Assembly (NCBI GenBank): GCA_036971715.1
Contig: JAVHJL010000004.1
Coordinates: forward strand, 4,402,001 to 4,466,000
Length of the DNA stretch: 64,000 nt
Source: Arthrobotrys musiformis
Taxonomy: Eukaryota > Ascomycota > Orbiliomycetes > Orbiliales > Orbiliaceae
Direction: 5' to 3'
Shown: positions 48,509-59,451 of the stretch, one piece after another
How the letters are laid out: every line of letters begins with the position of its first letter
Numbering within the stretch: position 1 is the stretch's first letter
Notes under the pieces: generated by a model
What the model was told of the DNA's origin: nothing
The model's input: the letters and a program-made list of their open reading frames with translations, nothing else
The model's database searches: none
Position numbers and translations under genes: made by a program

Positions 48509-49270
48509 ATGTCTTTTACGCTCCTAGCGGTTACTTTCCTCTTAGTCGCAGCTACTTCAGCACAGTCAGCGCCACCCATTCCTTGCAACGTGGTGCTCGA
48601 AACATTTTCCGATTGTGGTGGATCCATTCTTTCTGACAGCTCGCCGCGTGCGGACTTCGAAGCATTTAACAAGTGCTTCTGCCTGGATCCAAGCTATCCT
48701 GTGGTCGCCCAAGAATGTCTCAATCAATTAGACCCCAATGACCCTTTCGGGCGCTCAACCGGATCTGCAATTCAACAAAGCGAACAATTTTGTGCGACAG
48801 TCGCGCAACTGCTTGCTAATGGAGGAGGTGGTGGCGGGGGAGCATCTCCTACGTCCATCTCCACTCCTAGTGGTACTTCGGATCCTGCTGCTTCAGCTTG
48901 CCTACCGCTCGATAGTGCTCTTATTGCTTGTAGCGCAACCGCGGCCCCCGCCCTCACTTCTGCAAACATTGCAAGCTGCCTTTGCGGAGCCAATGTCGAG
49001 GATGGCCTTGGGGCCTGCTTCAACTATCTAGCGACAGCTGAACCTGCTATAGCCTCTGGGCTTTCAGTGCTTAACGGAGGCTACTGTGACGCGTACGCAA
49101 GTGGCCCTGAAACCGAGCCTACCATCGGTCCTACGCAGACTCAACAAACAGGGGGGGATGGGACGAGTACGGGTGCGTCGGCGGCTACCAGCTCAGGCGC
49201 AGCATCGACCCTTCAACCCTTCGCCTTTGCTCTTTTCAGCGTGTTCAGTATCTTCGCCATAACTTTGTAA
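48509..49270 (+). CDS. Secreted Cys-rich protein with two six-Cys modules and likely GPI anchor
   Basis: Single-exon gene of 253 residues. Signal peptide: MSFTLLAVTFLLVAATSAQS. Two modules follow with the same Cys order (C, C, C-x-C, C, C). Module one is about residues 26-95 with KCFC; module two is about residues 130-195 with SCLC. A Gly run and a Ser/Thr spacer separate them. The C-terminus is Ser/Thr/Ala-rich and then strongly hydrophobic (LQPFAFALFSVFSIFAITL), typical of a GPI-anchor signal. It therefore probably sits at the plasma membrane or wall. The Cys count is short of a CFEM domain (eight Cys), so I do not call it CFEM. The function is unknown; related proteins are usually annotated only as extracellular Cys-rich. 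Confidence 0.82.
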   Translation: MSFTLLAVTFLLVAATSAQSAPPIPCNVVLETFSDCGGSILSDSSPRADFEAFNKCFCLDPSYPVVAQECLNQLDPNDPFGRSTGSAIQQSEQFCATVAQLLANGGGGGGGASPTSISTPSGTSDPAASACLPLDSALIACSATAAPALTSANIASCLCGANVEDGLGACFNYLATAEPAIASGLSVLNGGYCDAYASGPETEPTIGPTQTQQTGGDGTSTGASAATSSGAASTLQPFAFALFSVFSIFAITL

Positions 49271-50009
49271 ACCGCAGTTCCAGAAATATACTTTTTCATA
49301 GGATGATATTTCTGTTCACACGCAAGTTAGTTGAGGGCACTAGTGCCCTACAGTGTTTGATAATATTGTCCTATTATCGTTGGTGTGGTCTAGATTTGAG
49401 GAGCTGGCTTCCGATCTTATAATCCGTTGGGCTGTTACTTTGGGGTTAAAAAATACCTCGGGCCGGTATGTTGGAGCTTGCGATACAGACATAACCCTTC
49501 CAATATATAAATTCAGGGGGTAAATCCCAATATTAATAGCGTTTGCCCTCGATTCAGGAAATCTCGTAGCTGTATAAGAACAGTGAAATAATACTATTTC
49601 ACAGCTGGGCATATGTACCTAAGATTTGTGATATTGTTATCCTGCTAGGGCTAGTGTACTACTCGTCGCACTTGTGCTACGTAGTTTGCATTTCGACGAT
49701 TGGGATCGATATATCTCGCTCTCTCCACATATCCTGAATCAGTTAGATCAATCTTGCCAGTCTCGACAACTGCAGCCTTCTAAACCACAATATTAATGTC
49801 AAATGTCGATCAATTTAGTTTTGGGGTGCTCAATATTGCGGTGTAAAATAGGAAAGAAATTATTTAAGTACGAATACCAAGGTTGGTAATTGAATCGAGC
49901 CAGATAGCACAGAACGCAAGAAAGCCATGTATGCAGGTTCTGTTTCATCATCATTATCGAAAATATTAAACCTGGCCTAGATACAATACATACAGGCGGG
50001 CGGCCCAGT
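49271..50009. other. Convergent intergenic region
   Basis: 740 bp between convergent genes; an imperfect hairpin-like string (GGGCACTAGTGCCC) at 49334-49347 lies 65 nt after the stop codon. No ORF of interest. Confidence 0.4.
49334..49347. repeat. Short palindrome in 3' flank
   Basis: GGGCACTAGTGCCC is a perfect 14-bp palindrome just downstream of the Cys-rich protein gene. It could be a 3'-UTR hairpin or chance. Confidence 0.5.
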
Positions 50010-51460
50010 TCAGCGGAAAGATGCCTCCGATCGTTCTTCCGCATGGTAGGTTAAATTGTGTTTACTCTCAGACGAAGGGTTCTGCCTTATGGTTTCGAAA
50101 TGTGGTCCTCCGCTTTCTATGTCATCCAGATCAATTTCTTCTCGAACCACCGACCTTTGAAGGCTAATAGATTTATTATCCGTGCTGATAATAGCTCCAG
50201 CTTTTGATCGCTGGCCGCCGAGACGTTCGCTCCCTTGCCTAGGATAGCTGTTTCCATAGGCATTGGTCGATCCTAACAAGCTCGGGAAGACTTTACCAAC
50301 AACTGGCCTTAGAGTTGGCAAAGAAGCGCAGATTATGGCAATGTTGAGTTCTATCGACGACCAACAAGTCGTTGCCGCTTGGTCCCATGTCGGGTCTTGG
50401 GATGGTTCGAGTGTTATGAGGGCGTGGAGACGAAGAATCGACACGACACAAACGCTGTGACTCCGAATTAGATAGTCCGCAAAATAATTTCCTTTTTTTT
50501 TCTCTTATCGCTTACAATAGGCCTAATCCAAAGATACCCATTAAAATATATCTTTGTTTGGTTCCGATTTTCAAAGTATTTAAGACGGGAATTGGCAAAA
50601 GCGCAAGGAAAAAGTCCGTGGTAATGTTGATAGCAGCGTTGGTATACCACAACCTGTGACAGATAGATTCTAGGTCAGATTTCTACAACTCATTCGTCTG
50701 GATGCAAGTTCACACAGTTCGCTTCTCACTCTTGTTTAGGTAGGCATTTTGCGTTTGGTAATGTGACATTCCAGAATCCTTCGATTGGGACGCAGGTAAA
50801 AATGCCTGTAAAAAAGCATTCGATTCCATAGCACGCGACAACCGCTATCGATATCTTGCATACTAGAGGAACGTTTCCTACAGGGAAAAGACGAAGGTAT
50901 TGACAGAGTATCGATACCTTCGTTAAAGTAAGGCCAATATTATAAGTTTGAATGCTGGCGTACAGAAACTAGAATGACAATAATTTAGATATGTGTTTTT
51001 CAGAATACAGAGCGAATACATTAGAGCAGTTGAACAATACCTTCATCGATGTGATAAAGTCCTCTAAAGTGACATCTGATAAAAAGTGCCTACCAACACC
51101 CCAATAAATTTCTGTTCAAAGGGTTCAAGTTAGTCCCATAATTTAGATTGGGCTAGGGTTTGGATGATTTGAGGGACACTGACGATTGACTTGTAGAACG
51201 CCAGTGGCGATCGAGAAGACCTAAAATTGAGTGATATCGAATCAAAGTAAGCATTGGATGGGAATATGGAAGCCGGAGCCTAGCTTGTGCAGGACGGCCT
51301 GAAAGAAATCACCTACCGACGCAATTACGATGAGGTAGTCTTCGATACCGCGGATTTGCAAGATTAAGAATCTACTGATGATTCTTAAACATATGACTAA
51401 GCTTGACAATGTTGTAAATGCTATAACGATAGCCTCGGTTTGCGCCGAACGACTATCCAT
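50010..51460 (-). CDS. Rhodopsin-domain integral membrane protein (PTH11-like class)
   Basis: Fungal seven-TM protein of the large rhodopsin-domain/PTH11-related family; some members sense surfaces or nutrients, most are uncharacterised. Exons 51460-51317, 51220-51184, 51111-51041, 50968-50730, 50653-50516 and 50454-50010 join in frame to 357 residues. The start at 51460 gives MDSRSAQTEAI, followed by the first helix, LRIISRFLILQIRGIEDYL. Then come YWGVGRHFLSDV, IGLTLTKVSILCQYLRLF, GIFTCVPIEGFWN, LWYTNAAINITTDFFLALLPIPVL and the terminal helix VVSILRLHALITL. The family D-x-T-W and IEL-N-x-x-x-I-C-A-S-L-P-TLRP blocks close the membrane part. The tail is about 80 residues, polar. No CFEM domain precedes the helices. 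Confidence 0.9.
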
Positions 51461-52559
51461 TCTTCCTTCCTTTCGCGAGTGAAGTGAATATAAAAGGTCT
51501 TGCACAATGGTTTTGTGAGGGGACCCGAATCAACCACCACAAAGCTAGCAACCGTATAAACACAGGGAATCCACTGATAATATATATATAGTAAAAAGAT
51601 AAGAGGTACTGAACAAGGTGCTTAGATAAATATCAAATGGCAGTTATCACAGTTGTGAATATACATAAATTATGTAGAGGCCTCAGTCAGTTCAAAATGC
51701 GGGTTTCCATTCTAGCATACTCTATGTCTGGAGCTGAATACAGATTTGACTTAATGAAGCGATAGAACCAGGGAACGTAGGCCTTGGCGACCCACTTATT
51801 GATGTTCTACGGTTTTCCCATTGGTGAATTTCAGGTGAATAATATGCATGATATAGAACATCGGGTGATATCTGCAAAATGGAAATGGTTTTGTCCTTGC
51901 GAAATTGGAAATAGCCGATGGCAGCATAAATACAGGCTAAATGAAGAACGCACCCAGCTGGCGTGGCTTAAGTAATGGATTCCAGAAACGGGCTCGTGCA
52001 CAGGTGGCCAGGCGGTTGGCGAGGTCAAAGCTGAGACCTTGCGCAGAAGGTTTCCCGAATTCTCTCCTCTTCTACGTATTTGAGGGCCAATTCCAAGGAA
52101 TAATACGATTGACCCACTGGACCACGAAATTGAACTTTCAAATTATTGGAGGATTTTGCCGACGAAGATTTCACCCGTGTTCGAAATCGCTCCCCGTTTT
52201 GTGGAGAAGCGACATCCCTGTTTTAACCTTTTTAATATTGCCGGCCGGGTAAAAAATTATAAAATATAATACTATGTAGTCACAAGGATGGAGATATCGG
52301 AAAAGATTGCGAGCTGGGATTGTATGCTCTTGTTTGGACCACAATCATGCAGATGGTTCGTGATTTTTGTTTGGTACCTTGTATAAAGGCGTTGGCTTCT
52401 CTCATGGAGCAATGACTTCACCTTGAGGTACATTTTGAGAGATAGTGAACTTGTTCCAAATTGTAAATATCAATTACAGTCATTCGATCTCTTTATCTAG
52501 TTTTTTTTCCCTCCCTGCACTGGGTGCTCCGTAAAGAGGTAGAATCTCTGACTAACTAC
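51461..52559. other. Divergent promoter region
   Basis: About 1.1 kb between the rhodopsin-domain gene and the carboxylesterase gene. A TATAAAG string near 52382 lies about 175 nt upstream of the esterase start. A T run at 52500-52508 precedes it. No gene recognised. Confidence 0.45.
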
Positions 52560-55005
52560 ATGCGCCCCACGATTTTCGTATTTGCCGCTCTGGCAGTCGC
52601 ACAGGCCTCTGAAAACGTTGCACGGTCGTCTCCACCTTCAGCTGATCTTCCTCAAGTCGACCTTGGTCACGCTTTCTATCAAGGGGTTCGAGATGTGGAG
52701 AATGGGTTGGATATCTACCTTGGGTAAGAAGAAACCCCCCTGAAACATGATACCAGCGGTTCGGCTCGTTTCTTTAGCCTGTAATACAGCTTTTGAGTTT
52801 TAAATCCAAGGCCAAGCACGTCAAACCTGCAGATGGTAGACGTCGAAGCGGGGAATGTTAAAACTAATTTTCAACCGAACTTGTACCATCAAGGGGTGAC
52901 AGCACCCTGAGATGTGGTACTCGTGTGTGTTGTTACTGTTTCATAGAATTCGTTATGCTCTTCCTCCAACCGGTTCAAGACGCTTCGGGGTACCCCAGTC
53001 GCCGGCAGTAGTAAATAATAAACCCACGGTTCAGGCGACGGCACTACCACCGCGTTGCCCCCAATCCTACCCTGCCCCTTATCAAGGTACATCGGGTGCT
53101 GGTTTCACCAGCCCCCCTATCGATACGACGGCCGTATCTACAGATCCGTACTTTCAGGCTTTGATCAACGGGAACGAGGATTGCCTATTTCTTAATGTCT
53201 ATGCGCCCTCAGGGAAACAAAAGCTACCAGTATTAGTGTGGATCCACGGTGGTGGGTACGGTTTTGGAGACGGTTCGCAAGATCTTTCAACGATCATTAC
53301 AGAGAATGGCAATAGCTTCGTTGGTGTTTCTATACAGTACAGGGTAAATAGCGCTTTATTGATCGCTCTAAGAACATACCGATCGAACTTCGCGATATTA
53401 ATGAATTTACTTTCGATCAATTGAGCTAACACGGAAATTTGCGGCAATAGCTCGGCGCTTTTGGCTTTTTATCGTCTCAAGAAGTGAAGAGTTATGGTGC
53501 TCTCAATGCAGGTATCCTCGATCAAAACTTGGCACTCCAATGGGTTCAAAAGAACATTAAGTTAGTATTGATTTATATTCACAAAAGCCGCCTAAACTAA
53601 CACTTCCGCCGTAGGTTATTTGGGGGCGATCCCAACCGAGTAACAATAAGTGGTAACTCCGCAGGAGGCGGTTCTGTCATGTTGCACAATATGGCGTACG
53701 GCGGTGCGCTAGGCACATCTTTATTTCAGAATGTAAGTTCGCCAGCTTTGGGGGCATCCTGGAGTTCTGTTGTATCCCGATGTCCGTATTATCAAAATCT
53801 TAATCGTGGCGAAACAATTACGACTTCATAGTCTATATCTACGAGTCCATATTCACCGCCGCAACACAACTACAACGCTCAAAAACCAACGAACGAGTAT
53901 TTAGCGTTTGCTCAACTGGCTGGATGCTATAATGGAGGTGTTGTGTCCGAATCTATACTCGCATGCTTGAGAGGCAAAGACACGATTGTCTTGCAGCAAG
54001 CAAATTCCGTAATATCAGCATCTGGAATTGTTGGCACATGGGCGTTTGTTCCTGTGACAGATGGAACTTACGTTCAGCAACTCCCTTCCCAGCAATTGTC
54101 ATTGGGCAGACTGAACGGGAAGAAGCATCTTTCTGTCGTACGTATTCAATGCAATTGGGGTTGATCAACTCTTCAATCGAAAAACATCTTAGATATACTG
54201 ACATTCTTCAACAGCACAACGCAGACGAAGGTGCACTTTTCGTCCAACAAGGAATCACGAATGCAGATAACTTCAAGTCATATGTCAAGCTGTTGTTTCC
54301 AACCTTTACAACAAGTGAGATTATAGCCGTCTTGAGTTTATTCTCTCCACCCCCATCCGTCCTAGGACCTCTGTTTCCAAGTTTCGGCGACGCTGGTCCG
54401 ACGGCTCTAAATCAAAGTACTTTCGCGACGGGGTACCAACAAGCCGCATACAACCTTTATGCCGAAACTACATTTATCTGTCCATCATATTGGTTAGCAG
54501 ATGCTTTTTCACGAAACAAAAACGGCGGCTACAAATATCAGTATTCTGTTGTTCCAGCAATGCATACAACGGATGTCGCCAGCTACTTCGGGCCTATTGG
54601 AAGTGTACCGAATCTCTCGCCTGAATTTCAAAGAAGTGTTATGAGTATGATCACTCTAGATATACTACAAGACAGTCTTGACAAAGTTGAAAAAGAAAGC
54701 TAATTTAAAAAACTACAATAGAAGTATGGGGCAACTTTATACGATCTTCCGATTCCGCAGTCCCAGGTGTACCATCCGCACCACAGTTTTCTCTCAATCC
54801 ATGGAACTCATATATGGTAAATCTGAATCAGACTGGAGGCGTTGCAGGAACATCACCGATTCCACCAATTGGAGCGCCTTATCCCGCCAATGTCCAGCCA
54901 GGCTTAGCAAATGCCTTTACACTGAAAAATGCCTATAGCTGGGAAGGAGGGCGTGGTTTACGATGCCAATTTTGGAAATCCCTTGCTAGCAAAGTTCCTC
55001 AATAA
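52560..55005 (+). CDS. Secreted type-B carboxylesterase/lipase
   Basis: Alpha/beta-hydrolase of the carboxylesterase family, acting on ester bonds of lipids or small molecules outside the cell. Exons 52560-52723, 52947-53343, 53451-53560, 53615-53732, 53832-54137, 54215-54644 and 54722-55005 join in frame to 602 residues. The ATG at 52560 gives a signal peptide (MRPTIFVFAALAVAQA). The oxyanion loop is WIHGGGYGFGDG. The catalytic Ser239 is in SGNSAGGGS, the acid is Glu370 in NADEG, and the His is His482 in MHTTDVASYF. The early EDCLFLNVYAP block is standard. The last intron removes a stop-containing stretch and yields KVWGNFIRSSDS. All parts look intact; the substrate is unknown. Confidence 0.92.
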
Positions 55006-56383
55006 GTTCAAAATATAGAAATATTATTGTATTCCCAACCTAACCAATTTTTCAAATTAAAATTCAGCTTTATTCTGATATTGTTGATAAATTTTGGTAA
55101 AAACCTCAACTAAAAATAAATAAAATTCAATTTTCTATTGATAAGAAGAATAGTTTTATATAAATTAAAAGTTTAGCGAAAGGTGTTTAAATATTTGTTG
55201 AATAGGACTACGTACCGACGCTATATCAAGTAGGAAATAATGGTTAAGGACTACTATATTCATCGTGCTCGCATACCATAGTTGTCACTTCTCATGCATA
55301 CCTTTCAGTTACTATGAAGGACCCAAAGCCCAATGGGGCTGTATCGATAACTCTCACCCCAGATTGGCGAAAACTTTGGACGACAGAAAATTCTATCCCC
55401 CCAAATTGACGGCTCTCCCTTGGGGTTGCTTGAGGAAGACAGCCGCAAATGCCACCACAACAGTCATATGGCACTCTGTGGCCTTGATGGAGAGCGAGAT
55501 CGAGACCACTACCAGACAAAGCTGGATTAGTATAATGCGGGATAGAGAGGTATCGAAAAACTCTGCGCAGTTGTAGGTGCCGTTTGCGCGAGGGGTCCAA
55601 TCCCTACTTCCCCGCTCTCCCCAAAAAGGGCTGCATTGAAGCGCTAGAGTTTGCGCGGACTCGAACCATGGCTGTTACTATGCCATTTCTCACCTACTCG
55701 AGTTTCGGGACTTGTTCACTTGTATATGAGAGGCGTACAACCCCGGGTGGGCTACGAGATAAATGAGAGGCCCTATTCCAGTCCGGTGCCAAGCTGCCTC
55801 CCGATATACCTGGAGATTGCCCTCTACAGGCATACGCTACACCAGCGCTGTGGTCTAAGTTTCACACAACACCCGCTTTACCAAGCTAGTATTATTTTGT
55901 ATTTAGTGAAATCCTGTTACGGTAAGTGTTAGCGTTCGTGGGATTGCGATTTATCATCAGAGTGCGCGCGCTTTGTATATGCTGCGTGGAGCTTATGTCG
56001 TGACTTTGCTTGGGTGTCTTTTTTCGAAGCCAATAAAATGATTCGATGTATTTCTCTTGATTGTGTGTAATTTAGTAAATTTATACACCTAGAGTATGCT
56101 GTTTCAGAGGGATATCAAAGATGTGCTCCGCCGCGCCCCCAACAACATATCACGGGTTCCACGATACTTGAGTGCTGGCAAAGTAAAAAGCATTTACATC
56201 GATAAAGATATCAAAATGATCAAACTTCCGGGTCGCTAGCTCTATATGGATCGAGGAAGGCAACGAGACACAAAATTACAATCCAAACAATACAAATATC
56301 CGTTTTTAACTAGGTATATATTGTCGGTTCTAGTCGCATCTGCAATGATGCTAGATGCTAACTCCTAAAGCTAGACCTTTGTT
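55006..56383. other. Gene-free stretch, AT-rich at its left end
   Basis: 55010-55260 is strongly AT-rich, then composition returns to average. Short overlapping ORFs at 55265-55932 have no family signal. A B-box-like string on the minus strand near 55660 was checked for a tRNA and rejected. Confidence 0.45.
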
Positions 56384-58653
56384 TTATTTTTTTAGCTGGG
56401 AGGATTCATTTGTGTTTGAGTCTGTAGCGTCATTGTAGCCTTCCCCCTCTGAATCGTAATAACCGCTTCTTGCATTGTGGTCGTCCCCATCAGGGTCACT
56501 ACTGTCAAAGCTTTGGTCATCTTCGTATTCTTGGCTATCGCTATCCGTATAATAGGATCCGAATTCAGGCTCACCATCGGACTGATCGTCCGACGCAGAT
56601 TTTTCGCTTTCTGGGCGCGGGGGATTCCAAACGTGAAGCCAGAATTCGTTCAAATACCATGCTCGATCCCCTTTAGGAGGAATCATCGTTTGAAGTTGCG
56701 GCCAGCGGTTCAGGACTTGGGGTCGGGGCCATGCTCTGAGTTTCGTGTAGATGAAGGCTAGTTGGGGGAGGCCTTTGCTCTCCCACTGCTCATCTAGTAT
56801 CTCTAGCTCGTATAGAAATTTCCAATCTTCGTTCCGCGGTATCTCCCCTTCACGCAGCTCGGTAGTGGAAACGCCCGCGGCGGAAAAGTTGAAGAAACTG
56901 CTCCTGGGCATCGTGACTTCGTTAAAATAAGTTGGCTCGTTGTCGGGTTCTTTCGGGCGAGTACGTTCGATGCCGTAGCTTTGAAGAATTTTCACAACCT
57001 CGCTATGGCCGTGGTATCGAGATTTGCCGATAGCCTTCGCTCTCTCCCTGTTCCCGTAAGTGTAGGCCTCGGAAAGACGGAAGTAGGCCCAGTTTTCTGC
57101 GTCGAATTCTGAACCTTCTCTGTATATATCTGGATGAGCTTCGGGATCAACCAGCTGGATGTATTCCTGCTCGTTTGCTGAATTAGCTTCAGATGGATTG
57201 ATATCATATAAATCGCGGGATTAGATCATTCATAACCAACCCTACGCGTTTGCTCAGCTCCAAAAAAAGCGATATCTAAAAGAGAGCCGGAAAATACAAG
57301 ATCATATCTGTATTCAAACGTGACGCGCTTATTCAAGCGATCGTGCATTCCATGTTCCAGAAGGAATTTGACTGTCTTCGGTCGTCCCATACACACCGCA
57401 TTTGTCAATGCAGCCGTCGGTGTAATATTTATTAGGCGCCAGCAACCAGGCTCTAAACCATCGTCGATTGACCGATCGAAATTCAGAAGAAAATCCATTA
57501 GTTGTACGTCTTCATCATCCGACCGCCATCTAGTCCGATGACTACTAACTGCTGAGAGGATAGCTGTGTTGCCTGACTCTGAAGTAAAATCTATTCGCGC
57601 GCCACATTCAAGAAGAGCCTTTGCCGTGTCAATAGTCAATTCCAAGGCTGTGTCCGGGAAATCTTTGGACACGTCATTGTTCGAAATTAAGAGAGCGAGA
57701 AGAGGTGTATCTTCTTCTCTGTTCAAGGAATCGACACTAGCAGGTTTTGAATGGAGCTTCGACGTCAGGCACCGGAGAGCCTCTCCCGAGTGAGGGCCGG
57801 TTCCCGCTCTTATGACTCGGTGCACCAGAGGGAGATAAGTGTTCGGGGGTTCAAGGTCTTCCACTCTTTGCATGATGGATAGGAGCACGTCACGGTATGT
57901 TTCAGAGTGACAAAAGTCTTCGCAGGATCCATGTATCCATACTTCTAGAAGATTATCGTAGAAGCTCTCCCTCCTGTCACCGTTTCCCAAGTCTATTTCG
58001 ATATTTGCACCGGCCTCTATCAGTGCAATCACCGCATGACCTTCCAGCCATCCCTTCTGGGCCCCGTCAGATCTCTCAGAGTAAGGCATTAGCCATTTTC
58101 GAAACGGGACGTAGAGTGGCGTCATGCGAGACTGATTTCGAGCCTCGATGTCCACCCTATACTCGATCAAAATTTTCACAATCTCCCTGGTCGTATTAAT
58201 GGTATCAGCCCAATTGAGTCGAGCTTTGGCGGGATCCGAAACTCTTGAATCTGCCATAAGGTGCAGTAGGTTATTTCCTTCCTTGTCCCGCACGCATGCG
58301 CACTGGGGGTCCTCGTCTAAGAGCTTACGGACGCTCTCGACATCCCTCCGAGTTACCGCCTGCCCAAGTGGCAAGGTCGAAAGCGAATCGGTAGTAAGGA
58401 TTCCGACCCCCCATACGTCTGCAATACTAGAGGCGGCAGCAAGAGAAACAGACTCCACAGACCCCGAATCAGAAGGCGACCCTGGGAATGAATCATCGCT
58501 ATTGACACTGAATGATGAATGCCGAGATGTCAACGCGGATGGTGTAAGGGGAATTGAATTCGAGGGTATGCTCCGGTCACCGCTATCAAGTCCCCAATCA
58601 CCTAGGCTACCGTGTTCCTTTATCGAGTCTATCAGCTGGCCGTTTAAAAACAT
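56384..58653 (-). CDS. Ankyrin-repeat-type protein with acidic C-terminal tail
   Basis: Cytosolic protein of about 736 residues. Main exon 58653-57246, an intron with a GTAGGG donor and a CTAAT branch-like string, and exon 57186 (or 57177) to 56384, in frame. Ankyrin-like units are recognisable: GNNLLHLMADS near residue 130, MTPLYVPFRKW, HAVIALIEAGANIEI, DTPLLALLIS, AKALLECGARIDF then SGNTAILSAV, and KTVKFLLEHGM. Repeats are irregular, as in many fungal ankyrin proteins. The last 70 residues are highly acidic. An alternative 5' end is attractive: a 9-nt first exon (MAN) at 58700-58692 with a GTGAGT donor, spliced to 58635. It faces the HeLo/pseudokinase gene head to head. Confidence 0.8.
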
Positions 58654-59451
58654 ATTTTAGATCCATGTGGTTCGAACTCTCGAGCACTCACGTTCGCCAT
58701 ACCTTCTGGTTCAAATTCGAACTTGATCTGTGCGCGCAATGAATCCTGCACAAAGTCCCGCTTCCGACCGTGCCGCTGCGCAATAGCAGTTCTGTTCTAG
58801 AGTGACCGAGGACTTTGAGGCAATCCGGGCCTGCTAAATTGAAATTTTATAGAGCTTGTTGGAACGGAATGGTAAAGCTTAACGACACGATAGCTAAGCC
58901 GTTGATTGGTTTTGGAGCGGGATCCAGCCTTCTAGATGCTCATAACAAGTTACTCGCTGCTCAAGTATATACTACATCAGTCAATTCATTTATTGATGTT
59001 TGGCAAATATGAAGATTCCCCTCACCTTAGGTATATTATGAAGTGGGTCCAGAAATGGAACTAACTCACTGGGGGTTATGACATGCCTTGTTTGTCAACT
59101 TCGGCAAGCCCCACCAACATGTACGTGCATCAGGCTGCAAGCTAATTGGGTTAATATGTTCACCAGCCAACCATGTTGCTGGATAAACGAATAAAGAATA
59201 TCTTTCCAATTTTATCGTTGGATCCTGATTGAAATGCATATGCATAGCTCACTTAGCGATATAATATAATGTATGTACGTATACTTCTTTAAAGTTTCTG
59301 CGTCAGACTAAGTCCTGTTTTGCGTCTGTCTTCTCTGATCTTTCCAAAGCTGCAAGTCTAAAGCTGAGATATATATTTGCTCCGGGTACTAGATACAAGA
59401 AGTTCAGCCTTATAAGCTTAAGGCTTTATAATTTACCCTAACTCAAGCAAT
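58654..59451. other. Divergent promoter between ankyrin and HeLo/pseudokinase genes
   Basis: About 800 bp shared upstream space; AT-rich strings near 59255-59285 and 59365-59380. The ORF at 58815-59012 has no family signal. The left end may include a tiny upstream exon of the ankyrin gene. Confidence 0.5.

Noticed and set aside
48509..49270. CFEM-domain protein
   Set aside because: Cys spacing and number per module (six) do not match the eight-Cys CFEM pattern.
55620..55740. tRNA gene suggested by GGTTCGAGTCC on the minus strand
   Set aside because: The T-stem does not pair and the nearest A-box-like string is too close.
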